From Heterobilharzia americana (Eukaryota > Platyhelminthes > Trematoda > Strigeidida > Schistosomatidae): 64,000 nt of DNA. The translations under genes and the position numbers were made by a program. The stretch covers positions 62,193,257-62,257,256 of the forward strand of contig OX104128.1 of the NCBI GenBank assembly GCA_944470555.2, in the 5' to 3' direction. Below the pieces are notes generated by a model. It was not told the DNA's origin, made no database searches, and was given only the letters and a program-made list of their open reading frames with translations. Positions 11,826 through 23,144 of this stretch are shown here, in pieces (within the stretch, counting starts at the first letter, position 1; each line of letters opens with the position of its first letter).

Positions 11826-12095
11826 TTTCCTATGATTGATTGAACCGAATTCACTGGCCTCTTTTGGCATAGGGGTTCACGCGCAGATGCCTCGATATGA
11901 CCTGGATTTTCAGTTTCTTATAGTTGTGATGTATACTGGTTAGCAGTGAAATCTGGGACGCACGTTTCTTCGTATTTGGTACTTGTCAGTCAGATGTGTC
12001 TGTTTTCAGCTGATGAGCTCCAAAGGCGACGAAACGCGCGTTCTTAATCCCTCTGCTAACCACTACTTCCTCATTACTATCATAATATACTGAAT
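11826..12095. repeat. F1 element with unique 5' block and inverted hammerhead pair
   Basis: Starts with the block shared by other F1 loci (TTGGCATAGGGGTTCACGCG, then CAGATGCCTCGATATGACC). It then has a minus hammerhead (11954-11992, core CTGACAAG) and a plus hammerhead (12003-12050, CTGATGAG, GAAA, triplet GTT). The tRNA-like middle between them is missing, so the two arms are nearly back to back. Stem I of the plus copy has mismatches. Confidence 0.7.
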
Positions 12096-12099
12096 GCTG

Positions 12100-12615
12100 A
12101 GGAACTGTTATTGCTTAAACCATGTGCTTATAACTCGTAAGCGTAGGATTGCAATTCCATTTCGTTTAACCCTGGAGTTTCCCTACAGCAGGATAAAATA
12201 TTTGGTTACCGAAATATGTGTTCTGCAGCTTGAATTTCATACACGTTTATGTCATTATTAACTCGTAATAATACAGTTGTGGTCAAGAATACCCAAAATC
12301 CAAAGCATAGAAACACTATCCTACAAATATATTATCATATCAACACTTCTCACAGACCAATGACAACATCGTAACTTGAGAGCATGACATAATGTAGGTA
12401 GAAATGATGTTCAAGTGAAAAACATTTGATGGATAATCCACAGAGTAGATTTAAGTCTCAAGTTCGTTGCTTATATTCTGTTCCCTTCCTGATTATATCA
12501 TTTAATGCATGGTACAAACTTTGGTAAAGAATCTTTGAACCTAATAGTTCATTATTTGACTTTAAAAGGAACCATACCTAACAAAACGCCGTTAAGAATA
12601 AATTATCTAGTTTGA
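12100..12615. other. Intronic DNA, nothing recognised
   Basis: AT-rich DNA between an F1 and an F2 element, without a convincing frame or repeat. Confidence 0.4.
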
Positions 12616-12619
12616 GCTT

Positions 12620-12910
12620 TTTTATGGGAGTTTAATTTTTAAGATAGTATTCGTCACGGACCGACATCATTTGGAAAACCTGGGAGGACTGTACAGCTAT
12701 TTCATCCTAGTATGGGACACTTCGGCAGTACGTGCCCAAGACCCCACTCGTCAGGGGGTCGAAGTGGGGACCTTTAGGTTTCCCGGCGAACGTGTTAACC
12801 ATTCAGCTCAGGAGTCCCAATACTAAGACGAAACAGCTGTTCACTGTTTCCATGTTTTCAATGCTTCTCTAACTGATGTCAGACCATGATGAATACTACC
12901 TCAAAAATAA
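12620..12910. repeat. F2 element with inverted arms, both ribozymes decayed
   Basis: Left arm GATAGTATTCGTCACGGACC, right arm GTCAGACCATGATGAATACT. The minus hammerhead at 12693-12736 (core CCGAAGTG) and the plus one near 12825-12856 (CTCAGGAG) have both lost conserved core bases. Confidence 0.65.
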
Positions 12911-13000
12911 ATTATTTGTTTAAGTTTCCACTGTGAAAACGTGTACATTTCTCACTCTTTTATAGTCAAGGGCACAAAACATGATGAGTGTATCTGTCGT

Positions 13001-13795
13001 ATTTCAAGTTGATATTCATCGTAGACTGACATCAGCTGGAGGGACATTAGAAACCCGGAAGCATTGGACAGCTGTTTCATTCCAGTGTGGTACTCTTCAA
13101 CAGTGCACACCCACAATCCCACCAGGGATCGAACCCACGACCTTCAGGTCCCGTTGGCCAGCACATTACCATTGAGCCACTGAGTCAGAACCGAGTGGTC
13201 CATATTTCCAACTTCGGTCAGTTCACGACATAGCGCGACCGCCACTCATTGTTGAGTGTTTGTCTTCACGGCCATCAGGTTTGTCCCACTGGTCAAGACA
13301 TCTCACTGGAACTCCGGGGAACCACCTCTCGAAGGTAGTCACCAATGAGCACCAGTTCAATAGAATTTTGAGGGATTTGGGGGGTTTTGGGGAGATATTT
13401 CAAGTTGGTATTCACCATAGACTCACATCAGTTGAAGGAACTGGTGATTATTGGTGATTACCTTCGAGAATTGATTCCCGAAGCTCCAGTGAGAAGTCTT
13501 GACCAGTGGGACAAACCTGATGGCCGTGAAGACAAACACTCAACAATGAGTGGCAGTCGCGCTATGTCGTGAACTGACCGAAGTTGGAAATATGGACCAC
13601 TCGGTTCTGACTCAGTGGCTCAATGGTAATGTGCTGGCCAACGGGACCTGAAGGTCGTGGGTTCGATCCCTGGTGGGGTTGTGGGTGTGCACTGTTGAAG
13701 AGTACCACACTGGAATGAAACAGCTGTCCAATGCCTCCGGGTTTCTAATGTCCCTCCAACTGATGTCAGTCTACGATGAATACCAACTTGAAATA
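13001..13795. repeat. Large F2 palindrome: two inverted 346-bp arms
   Basis: Arms 13001-13346 and 13450-13795 are near-identical inverted copies around a 103-bp spacer that holds part of a third arm (ATTTCAAGTTGGTATTCACC). Each arm has an F2 hammerhead (minus about 13066-13112, plus about 13684-13732) with the same C3-to-T change, a B box (GGTTCGATCCCTGG on the plus side) and the outer block CACGGCCATCAGGTTTGTCC. The shared mutation shows that one arm was copied from the other or both from one source. Confidence 0.85.
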
Positions 13796-14089
13796 CCTCT
13801 AAATCCCAACAAACCCCTAGAAATTCAGTATCTGTTGTAAGTTTCATTTTCATTGTTGTACGATAATTATTGAAATGATGGCATAATTTTAAATATCTTT
13901 AGGCACTGTAATTCAAGAATGTTAAGCTACAATTACTTCAAATAGTGAGTCATTAGTCTGAAAACTGCCTCACTTTGTGGAGTGTGAACAGTCAATTAGT
14001 ATCATAACAACGTGCAATATACGAACCCAAATGATCTCGATAAGCTGCAATTATTATCTTATTGTCCTTGAGAAGTTTCAAAATTATAA

Positions 14090-15330
14090 TCAACCCAAGT
14101 CAGTAGTTTGTAGGCTGCCTGTTTGCAACCCATCATGATCCAGGTTTCCTTTCATATTGGTAGATAAGTTTGTTTGATACGGGACACAGTGATAATGACA
14201 ATCACTGACGAAATCGAAGTAGAACCTCTCACACAGGTGCATCGGCTCAAGTTGGCACATTTCACAGTAGTACACAAGGAACAGGTGGACAGAAAAGGAA
14301 TGGTATCCAAAAAGATTAAGTAGTGTGCAAGAATAAACAATCTGAAGATGAAGGTTAATGCGAATATTTAAGCTTTACAAGATGTCAAGGAGTGAATACA
14401 TATGCACCATTGTGACCGATTCTCAGCCATGTCACCAAGTGTCCTCAACATAGAGTTCCTCTCATCTCGAAGACTTTAAACAGATAGTCTGCACTCCCCC
14501 CATACGAGTCAGACAGACCAAGAGTCAGGGACTTCATCGAATGATGGCACGTCTTGATCTGGTCACCCTGAATTCTCCTCCAACCTAACCCACCTTTCTC
14601 TAGCATGGCACGTCGAAGCATACCGTAGCTCCGTATGCGCAGTAAATGTCCAAGTCATCTCAGTCAACTATGGTTCACACCCTCATTAATCGACTAGCCT
14701 ATCTTGCCTAGTGCCCTTCGCCTGACCTCAACACTGCTCACTCAGCGGTTGCACCAAACGCGAGCAGTGTTACGAAGACACCTATGATCAAAAACCTGTA
14801 ATTGCTTCATGTCCTCTACTTTTGACGACCATGTCTCAAAGCCGTACAACAGGATACAATGTACTGCAGCGCAGTATGCTCGTCCTTTGATAGACTGTCG
14901 GATATTTCGCCATTTAGGACCATAGACGATGCAAGTTAACAAACGACAAACAGGCCTTCTGTATCCGAGTTGAGGTTTCGTCAACAACCAGTTCGTCAGG
15001 AATGATTCAGTTCCCCAAGTAAGCGAACTGTTCGACAAATTCCACCATTTCACTCTTTCATTAGGCTAGGAGTCGTTTCACACCAGTCCTCAAGTATCAT
15101 CTTACATTTGGTAGGTGTTTTGCACCTGCCAATTAAATTCAGATCTCTGCTCAAGGCGCACATAAGACCCTGTATTTTGTCAGCGTCTTCATCCAGTAGG
15201 ACAATATCATCGGCTACATCAGATAAACTGGTGGGATATTCAGTTATACTCTGCTACCATAGCGATCAAGGTTTGCTCTAATACATTCAAGTTTTCTGTC
15301 AATTTTAAGGATCATCACCGTCACATCAGG
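14090..15330 (-). mobile_element. RTE-like retrotransposon, 5'-truncated
   Basis: On the minus strand, 15053-14742 reads GYRRPVCRLLTCIVYGPKWR, then LLYGFETWSSKVEDMKQLQV and FDHRCLRNTARVW. This is the C-terminal part of the RTE reverse transcriptase after the catalytic motifs. The 3' region with the family tail follows to about 14090. The upstream part (15330-15060) shows the complement of the YADD region, damaged. No intact RT core. Confidence 0.8.
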
Positions 15331-15426
15331 TCTGTGAAACTAACATCATCTAAAACAGTTTCATTATTAACTAACAGTGTCAATTGGAATGATACGTATA
15401 GTACAAAAAAACGAATAAGAACTGAC

Positions 15427-15605
15427 CATTGAATCAATAGTTAAAGCATAATAAAGACATAAATAAAATCGTGTCAGATATTCTTCAGATAATCGACCAC
15501 GTTGAGCATAGATCATTATGCGACAAAGAATTCCAATAGCTTCTGCGCGACCAACTTGAAAACGACTACCATCGACTAAAATAGCCCGATGACTAATCAC
15601 AGTAA
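15427..15605 (-). CDS. RALGAPB: RALGAPB homologue, exon h
   Basis: 179-nt exon after the 21.6-kb intron (acceptor TTATTTCAG, donor GTCAGT). It encodes VTVISHRAILVDGSRFQVGR, AEAIGILCRIMIYAQRGRL and SEEYLTRFYLCLYYALTIDS. This corresponds to vertebrate GRAEACGTLCRIFSNKKTG and ILPAYLSRFYMLLIQGLQ. The GRAEAxGxLCRI signature is the most diagnostic short motif in the window. It starts with two bases of a split Val codon and ends in phase 0. Confidence 0.92.
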
Positions 15606-15989
15606 CTGAAATAAATAGAAAAACATTCAAAAAAAAAATTAATGGCAAAAGAATAGATAACCAAAAACAGGAATGAAGAGCAAAATGTTTTTGTAATATT
15701 ATGAAAAATCACAAGAACCCTGTTTAGTGCATAGTCTTCATCGATTTAGGCCGGGTAAGTATTCAATTATCATTATTTTAGGTTGCAACAGAAATGAAAC
15801 GCCATGTGCCCCGTAGTGCCACAAATACGTTTCACAAAACAGTTTCAAGAAAACTGACAGGAATCGGTAAAATAGTACTGCCGAGAGCAGAACATTAGGC
15901 AGAACTTCAAAAAAATATGCAAACTTACTACCAAGCCAACAATGTAAATAAGGAAAACATCACCGAGAATGTTTATGTTGATACTTGTA

Positions 15990-16400
15990 TTATCCTGTCT
16001 TTCATTGGATTGAATTGATCGCTCTATGTTGGTACATGGGCTCCTGCACGGATGTCTCGATTATTGTCTGTGTTTAGACTTTATATTGATGATGGATAGT
16101 GCCGAAACGTAGAATCCAATATGCACGTTTCATCCTATTTGGGACTCATCATCTGGAATTACTTCCCTCCCAGAAAGCAATGTTGTTCCCACTTGGATTC
16201 AAACCCAGAACAAGAAGTGACTATCGTGACTCAGTGGCATAATGAATAATGCTCTGGTGTTTCAACCGATAGGTCCCGGGTTCGAGTCTTTGTGGAAACA
16301 ACACCACTCACTAGGAGGTAGGTACATGGAGCTGACGAATCCCAAATGGGACGAAACATGCGTCCTGAATTTCACTTCTAGCCGCTATCCATCATCAACA
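15990..16400. repeat. F1 element, head-to-head hammerhead pair
   Basis: Unique block (GGCTCCTGCACGGATGTCTC), then a minus hammerhead (16114-16157, C3 changed to A), then the reversed tRNA-like head. Next come the plus tRNA-like head with a good B box (GGGTTCGAGTC) and a plus hammerhead (16326-16370, CTGACGAA, GAAA, GTC). It ends in GCCGCTATCCATCATC. The plus copy keeps most core bases, but G10.1 is lost. Confidence 0.75.
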
Positions 16401-16936
16401 TAAAACTACTAAGGATGTTTAAATGATCATGAAGGAAAACAAGTAGAATAAGCTTGGTTCACTAATCACTTTTTATACAATGATTAACTTTAGGTGCAAG
16501 ATACACCATTCATTTTGCTTTTATATTCGCATACAAACGTTGATAACAAAACATACGGCAAATGCACTCGTTCTTGTTTCGTTCAAGGTTACTGCGGGAA
16601 CCAAAAAGCATGAAGAACGAAATTCCAGTTTTTTTTGAGTTCAGTATAGAATAAAATTTCGTTTGATAATTTCCCCTTTTTCTACTTACTGAAACCCTAA
16701 AAAAATATGCCTTAACAGATTTACTAGTCTGATAGCTGAAATTGAAATACTGCTTACACTGCAACTACCTCTAGTCTCTAGAAATGGTAGTAGATACAGC
16801 ATTTGCCAGAGTTAGTTGGATTACTTCGGTTCATAAACGAGAATATAATCGACCCTAACAACAGGCATCACTTCATCTTAGTGACATAAGTCATTGTATT
16901 AAAAGTATAGGGAACTGAATGCTGTTGAATATATAG

Positions 16937-17039
<103 letters not shown>

Positions 17040-17899
17040 CGAAAGGGAAGCATTAGCTTGTTCTGAACTTGAGAAATTTGTTAAACGTGGTCACATCTGA
17101 ACACATACTCTGTAGAAGTACGATAATCACTTAGTTTACCAGACTTCGCTTTTCAAACATTTGATGATACTAGAACTCTATATATAAAAGGACAATATTT
17201 CAGTAAGAGTAGTAGTTATACAAAAAGTGAGGAAGATTCGATCATCAGAACTAGATGACTTTCAGTAGCCACCCAATCTGTTACTGATCAAAATTTAATT
17301 AGGCATCAAATTCCTAAAAATACAATTGTACGAGTACCATTAGAATATGTTTCAAAGTGAGTTCTTTATATGCCTAATGTCAACTCTGTGGACATATTTT
17401 CGCAACTACCGGCAGAGATATCGACTATTTCAATTCAAAACGATGTAAATGAATTCGTTTTGATGCCTAAACCAACCGCGATAACAGAACAACAATGACC
17501 GTCGTATACTTCCTTGTTAACCATAATACCCAGTTTGCAAACATAATGATATTCAGTACAGCAGACAAAATTTCGATGTACCTAGAGTTCAATTCAAAGT
17601 CACTACATTGAACAGCGGTAATGTCATTCAAAGAATAAATCTATTCATAATATAATCTCAATAAGCTCCTTTAGTTCATTTACACTCACAATGTAGGAAG
17701 ACAGACAGATAGACAGATCAACGTAAAAACTGGTGAAAAAGGGAATAGGTTCAAAATGACATACATCACACCAGCATGCAAAGAAAAGGTGCTATTAAGG
17801 TAGAAAAGGTGGATGGGAGGAAAAAGAATTCGAAAAATGGTAGTTTCTAAGGTGTTCAAAACTTCAATGATGACAAAGTGTATGCAACTGCTCCTTTTT

Positions 17900-18880
17900 A
17901 CACGATTCAGACTAGCATTCAAAGACTTAGTGAACTGATATCAAGTCTTAGCCTGACAACTCTTAGTCTTCTCCCAGCCCAGCCTTACTTCCGCTAATAT
18001 TGCACATCTATATGGCTCAGCATACGAAACACACAAGCCATCCACCTCAGTCAGTGAATTCATAGCTGCTTCTTCCGATCCACTTTCCTCTCCTAGTACT
18101 CTAAACCTCACCTCTAAATTGCTCACACTATCATTCCACAAGACGCAACCAACGCAATCAAGACACAAGCATTCGACAGCATGTAATCTGATCACATTTA
18201 CTATTCTATGGCCAAGTTTCACAACTACATAAACGGAGATAACGGGCTGCAGTGCAGCATACTTATTCTTTAACTGGCAGTTGGATATCTCGTTAGTCAG
18301 CGCCACAGATGATGCAAGTTGGCAAATGACAAACGAGCATTCTGTATCCGGGCTGATGCAACTACCTAAATAAGTGAAAAGATCGACGCACCAATTTGCT
18401 ACTAATCATTTAACTGTGAGTGGTTGCAGACCAATCTTGCAGCGTCATCTTGCATTTAACAGGTGCGAAACACATGCCAAACATACAGAGGTTTCTGTTC
18501 ACAGCGTTTCCAAGACTTTGCATTTTGTCAGCATGTTTTTCTAACAGGAAAATGTCATATATGTACTTCCTCCAGGGAGTTGATCAATCCTTGTGAATTC
18601 AGATGTAACTAAGGTTATGTCGATTAACACATCTATAAAGAAATTAAACAGGAACGGTGACAATGAAGATCTCCGGTGGACACCATTAGTAGTCGTCAAT
18701 TCCGACGACAACTCTGAATAAGCTCTCACACCCCTGCGTTATTTCAGGCAGGAAACTTTGATTAACGTTATATACTTGCTCGGTACTTCCTTGACAATCA
18801 GTCACTGTCACAAGAAATCATGATCAGAAAAGTCAAATAACGCCTTTACGTCGAGAAATATGGTAAATATACCTGTTCCA
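17900..18880 (-). mobile_element. RTE-like retrotransposon fragment (RT domain)
   Basis: Minus frames include RRSSLSPFLFNFFIDVL, derived from GVRQGCPLSPFLFNFIIDIL. Further on are LTNEISNCQLKNKYAALQPV and LAEVRLGWEKTKSCQAKT, the ...RPGWKKARGGQTKTW segment. The YADD box is not readable. Many stops and frame changes. It seems to end before the usual 3' tail. Confidence 0.75.
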
Positions 18881-18884
18881 TAAC

Positions 18885-19955
18885 CTGATAAAACGTAAAG
18901 ATCCGAACGATGCACTCTCACCCATATTTGAAACGTGGTTAGTTTTCTTGAGTTTCTGGTTACTGACCTTCATTTAGGCATCGGATAACTACGAATTTTA
19001 GGATTTTAGAAACGACCTAAGAAACATGAATACATCTCGTTACTGAAAAAATGCAGAAGCTAACTTTGTTTTCAATTACAACAACAGCATAGCACTTTTA
19101 AGTCACTCATCTTAGACATGTACTTAACGAATTTACATTTCTAATCCCATCGAAGACACAAAGTAAATAAGATAGATCGCTTTTCAACAAAAATCACAAT
19201 TTATTGTCTAAATAAGCTTTCAGTTACCTGATTGTGTTATTCATGCATAGAACGGTAACTCTCACAAATGCTTTTCACATGCTGTATCACACATTTATGC
19301 AAGTTAAATGGACACAAATTGGACGGTTCGGAAAGTCCAGGCTTTCTTATGATGAGCGTCGACTTAAAACAGCGAAATAACTACCCTATATTAGAACTAC
19401 TTCAGCTTGGTACCAACGGTCTCCAATTAGTCACATTTTTCAGTACGGTACAACAAAAGTTTATATTATTCTCTTTATTTTCAGATTTCCAGTTGTCCCC
19501 AACTGGTCTAGTTAGCTGACGCCCTACAAGTAGGTTATGCAGCTAAACTCCTTTACATCTATCAAGGTTTGAACAGCGAACTATTATCTTCAACCATCAT
19601 GTAATAAGTATTGTGCACGGCCCATTAGTTCATGAATATGTATAAATTTTGCAGAAAATTGTTGAAAATTTCAGAACAAGTGGACGGAATTCCTCCAGAA
19701 ACAAACAAACAAACAAAAACAATGAGTTGTTTTTTATAACATCAACAGTGAATGAAGAATGGAAAAAGGTTTTCACTACGATTCCAGTTGATTAAATGCA
19801 ACAAACACTTTACTTCAGTATATTATCAAAACGTTCCTAGTTTTATGCAGCATCGGTGGAAATCATTGGTTGTGAGTATAGTGATCACAGATTATAAAAG
19901 AACTTTAGTTATAGTCTACAACATAGCGAATCTGTAAGTAACACCGAGGCATCGA
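18885..19955. other. Intronic DNA, nothing recognised
   Basis: Two frames of 61-83 codons (19268-19519, 19752-19937) show no known motif. There is a short CAAA repeat at 19702-19719. Confidence 0.35.
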
Positions 19956-19959
19956 GACA

Positions 19960-20450
19960 GAAGGCCATACGTCAACAGATACAGAACTACATATCAGACG
20001 TAAACTCTTAGGTAGAAATAAGTCAATTGACGAGGTTGTGAACTTTTAGCAACTGAAATGAGTTTGCATTACACATGACTAGTCGCCGTCTACCTAGTCA
20101 TTTAGTGTTAGTAGACTGAAAATTGAAAGTGATTCCAAACAGATAGAATAAAACATGGTATCAGTAAATGAGGTCTTTGCCTGCTGATTTAACCCATGCA
20201 GAGGAACGTAGACTTTCTAGTTGAGGTCTATTAAATAATTGGAACCGTTGACTGAAAACCTTGAAGTGTTATGAATCAGAATCGATCTCAATGGTGTAGA
20301 TGAATCCACACGTTATCTTCATCTTAAACATTACACTAGATTTCATTTCTGTTTTATTCCTTCCACTTCTAGTTTTTACGACTTTTTACCACTTTTGACT
20401 ACTTCTCCTCCTACACTATCTTTGATCTTGACGTAGCAACATGGTCTGTT
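19960..20450 (+). mobile_element. RTE-like retrotransposon, 3' tail
   Basis: Plus strand: GTCAATTGACGAGGTTGTGA, then the block leading to ATCGATCTCAATGGTGTAGA and CACACGTTATCTTCATCTTA. This is the same order as the tails at 57.4-57.9 kb and 47.8-47.5 kb (complement). Confidence 0.65.
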
Positions 20451-20559
20451 AGGTATTAATGCCACGTTGTCTTACGTTGATGCTGACCGATTGGAATGTG
20501 TATTCCAGAAGATTATCAGTTTGACTATTTGAAATAGCAATGGTTTGGCAAACTTGTAT

Positions 20560-20870
20560 TGATACTGGGTGATGAATCAAAGGTGAAGTGAAAATTCGGG
20601 CCACATTAGGATCCGGACCCGCTCCCACCGAGTTTCCGACGAAAAACTTTACAAACTGAGCTACGAAACCTCACTACTGATAAAAATTTTATTTCACTTC
20701 AATTACCAAGGGCTTTTAGGTAACTACAACACGAATTCGCGTTACTACCGCCAGATCAAAAATCTGATCAACAGTCGGGTCTCGTAGCTCAGTCGGTAGA
20801 ACATTGGGTCGGAAACCCGGTGGTTGCTGGTTCGAATTCTACCGCGGGCGGAATTTTAATTTCACTTTCA
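20560..20870. repeat. Inverted pair of tRNA-like short elements (F3)
   Basis: Plus copy 20778-20855 has a good pol III box A (TAGCTCAGTCGGTAGAAC) and box B (GGTTCGAATTC). The complement of 20590-20680 holds a worn second copy (GTAGCTCAGTTTGTAAAG). A tRNA fold is only partly possible, because the anticodon loop lacks U33 in the register I tried. I call it a tRNA-derived element, not a functional tRNA. Confidence 0.6.
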
Positions 20871-21049
20871 ACCATCCTCCAGTTTTCTAAAAGTGACTGT
20901 TGTTAGCTTCGAAATTCCACAGTAAACATCAGGTTACTTTGTTTTCAAGTGAAAAGCCTTCAAGTTCTTCACTTTGATCGCTCTTTTTAAACTGTGTAGT
21001 AACTGATTTCATGATTAATTTTTAGTTTATTATCCTAATTTGGTTTGCC

Positions 21050-21320
21050 CCTTCCTTAGCCATGAAGGGTGATGCTAGGCGATTTGACGACGGACTTGCC
21101 TAACTGTACGTTCAATGTAACTGGCCGCGAAGTTATGCTGTGTATTCTACAGTCGACCGATGATGACCACGCGAACTAGAGACAGACTATCTGACCTCTC
21201 CTCTTCTATGTGCACTTACCAGTCCAACTGCTCCTGCAGAGCTAGTTACACTGGACATACAGTTAGGCAAGTCCGTCGTCAAATCGCCGAGCATCACCCT
21301 TCATAGCTAAGTAAGGGATG
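21050..21320 (+). mobile_element. Penelope-like element fragment with inverted flank
   Basis: Plus frame 21211-21306 reads CTYQSNCSCRASYTGHTVRQ then VRRQIAEHHPS and stops. The spacing of C-x-C, Y-T-G-x-T-x-R and R-x-x-E-H is that of the GIY-YIG endonuclease at the end of Penelope-like proteins. The left flank 21050-21110 is an inverted copy of the last 60 bp (AAGGGTGATGCTAGGCGATT against AATCGCCGAGCATCACCCTT), so the fragment sits in a hairpin. Confidence 0.65.
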
Positions 21321-21324
21321 AACC

Positions 21325-22715
21325 GGATTGATACGAAGCTCAATACTCTCGCATCTGATTATCCTAATTTATGTTGAAAGTATTAACTACTCATTACTTA
21401 ATGCAATATGCTCTGAATTCTGCAACTCCTCAGTGTGTTGTAGTAAAGATCTGACTTCATAATTGTTGAATAGCATTAGTTTTCATCAATAACTCTGTAT
21501 TTAAACTTCTTATTTTATATGATTTTAGTCTTAATTGCTGCATCCATGAATTCTCTTCATCGCAACTTTTCAAGTATGTAAAGTGGATAATATCTTACAC
21601 CATTCTTTTCAACTATAATAGTTGAAGAACGAGATATGAATACAGTTAACTGAGCCGGAACTACTCATAATACTGTTAATTATGTAAGCACAAACGTATA
21701 CCTAAACAGAGAATTCAAATCCGAATATAATTTCATAATATACCTGTATCCGACTTCTAAAAGCGAAATCAATGCATACTACAATTACCAGTGGGACACT
21801 TCAGACATACTTTCAATTGAAGCATGAGTTAGCATAGCTAAGAAAAGAAAAAATTAATAACCATATTTAAATTAAAAATTAGAACTACATGTCACATACT
21901 ACTGATTGGTGTGTGTAGTTACAAATTATTCTAACTAATCAGCAAAGCTGCTTGTTAGTAATATACAGTGAACGACTGTCTCACTGATTTACGGTCAAGC
22001 CTACCCATTAAAGAGAAATTCGAAATGATCAGAGTTTTTCTACTGTGTGTCTTTAAGGGCCGCCCTAGCAGCTGCCGAAATAACTATTCAAGTATTGGTA
22101 CTTCAATTGCGAAGGTAGCTCTAAACAAAATATGGAAACGTAATTGCTTGCCTCACCCGTTGTCAAGGCAGCCTTTAAAGTCACTTTTTCTAGATAGTCA
22201 TATCAATCACTAGTGTATTTAATATGCAGTTCTTTTCTATGACATTATCTAGAGCTCACTCTAGGTGGAGTGACTCGAATAACCATTCTAACAACTTCTG
22301 AGATAACCAATTAGGTTGCTTTGATCTATGAGAATCTCCAATCTCAGCCAAAATAGTCATACTTCACTAGTTCTTCAAGCAATTACCGGGGTAACCTTTA
22401 TGGTAACTCTTCTTTGTGTTGAGTAGATTATATATTTGTGGATCAGAAACTTTTTTCCTAAAGCCAACAACTGTGTACTTGTCGAACCCATCAATAAGTG
22501 GATTCATTCCGAAGGAATCCATATATATTTTATCAAATTTTCCAATAAATAAACAATTTTATAAAATATTTTAATGACGAGAAAACAGTTGATTTCAGCG
22601 AATCTATGTTCCGATTTGCAAACGTTGTTAGTCTCAAAACTTTATGAAATTCTGAACATACAGCGTAAAAATGGAGTATCAGTTAAAAAATGAAAAGTAA
22701 AACACAATATTTATT
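21325..22715. other. Intronic DNA, nothing recognised
   Basis: AT-rich, one 81-codon plus frame (21968-22213) without family features. Confidence 0.35.
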
Positions 22716-22791
22716 TGAACTTGGGGGTTTGTGGGGATATAGAGATTTTTTCCAAGTTGGCATTCATCGTAGACTGACATCAGTTGGAAAA

Positions 22792-22837
22792 ACACCGGAC
22801 AGCTGTTTCGTCCTTGTATGGGACTCTTCAGCAGTGC
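22792..22837 (-). ncRNA. Hammerhead ribozyme, type I, F2 family
   Basis: Complement reads GCACTG, core CTGAAGAG, stem II TCC-loop-GGA with C, then GAAA, stem III CAG/CTG, cleavage triplet GTC, then CGGTGT. All conserved core positions are present. Stem I pairs over six positions using two G-U wobbles. The very short stem III is the form known from schistosome and newt hammerheads, which often work as dimers. Confidence 0.75.
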
Positions 22838-23036
22838 ACACCCACAACCCCATCAGGGATCGAACCCGCGACCTTCAGGTCCCGTCAGCCAGCACGTTAC
22901 TATTGAGCCACTGAGTCAGAATCGAATGGTCTATATTTCCAACTTTGCCAGTTCACGACATAGAGCGAACACCACCCAACGTCATCGGAACCTGAAGGTT
23001 GCGGGTTCGATCGATCCCTGGCGGGATCGTGGATGT

Positions 23037-23083
23037 GCAATGCTGAAGAGTCCCAATACTAGGGCGAAACAGCTGTCCAGTGC
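23037..23083 (+). ncRNA. Hammerhead ribozyme, type I, F2 family
   Basis: Reads GCAATG, core CTGAAGAG, stem II with one wobble (GTCC/GGGC), GAAA, stem III CAG/CTG, GTC, then CAGTGC. The core is intact; stem I has one A-G mismatch. It faces the hammerhead at 22792-22837. Confidence 0.7.
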
Positions 23084-23144
23084 TCCTAGTGTTCCTGCAA
23101 CTGATGTCAATCTTTGATGAATACCGACTTGGAAACAACATTTA

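Larger units (their letters stand above)
22720..23140. repeat. F2 element with two near-intact opposed hammerheads
   Basis: Left end GGGGGTTTGTGGGGATATAG then AAGTTGGCATTCATCG; right end CGATG-type arm GATGAATACCGACTTGG. Two tRNA-like B boxes face away from each other (complement of GGATCGAACCCGCGACC at 22858; GCGGGTTCGATC at 23001). The minus hammerhead 22792-22837 and plus hammerhead 23037-23083 are listed separately. Confidence 0.8.

Noticed and set aside
12981..13175. Apparent conserved protein (GIHRRLTSVGGTLET... CTPTIPPGIEPTTFRSRWPAH) also in frame at 13620-13853, 22690-22914 and elsewhere
   Set aside because: It is the translation of the complement of the F2 repeat (hammerhead plus tRNA-like B box), open by chance in several copies. 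Conservation is at DNA/RNA level.
20770..20860. Functional tRNA gene
   Set aside because: Box A and B are good, but the anticodon arm does not give a proper seven-base loop with U33, and the copy is half of an inverted repeat pair. Treated as a tRNA-derived element.
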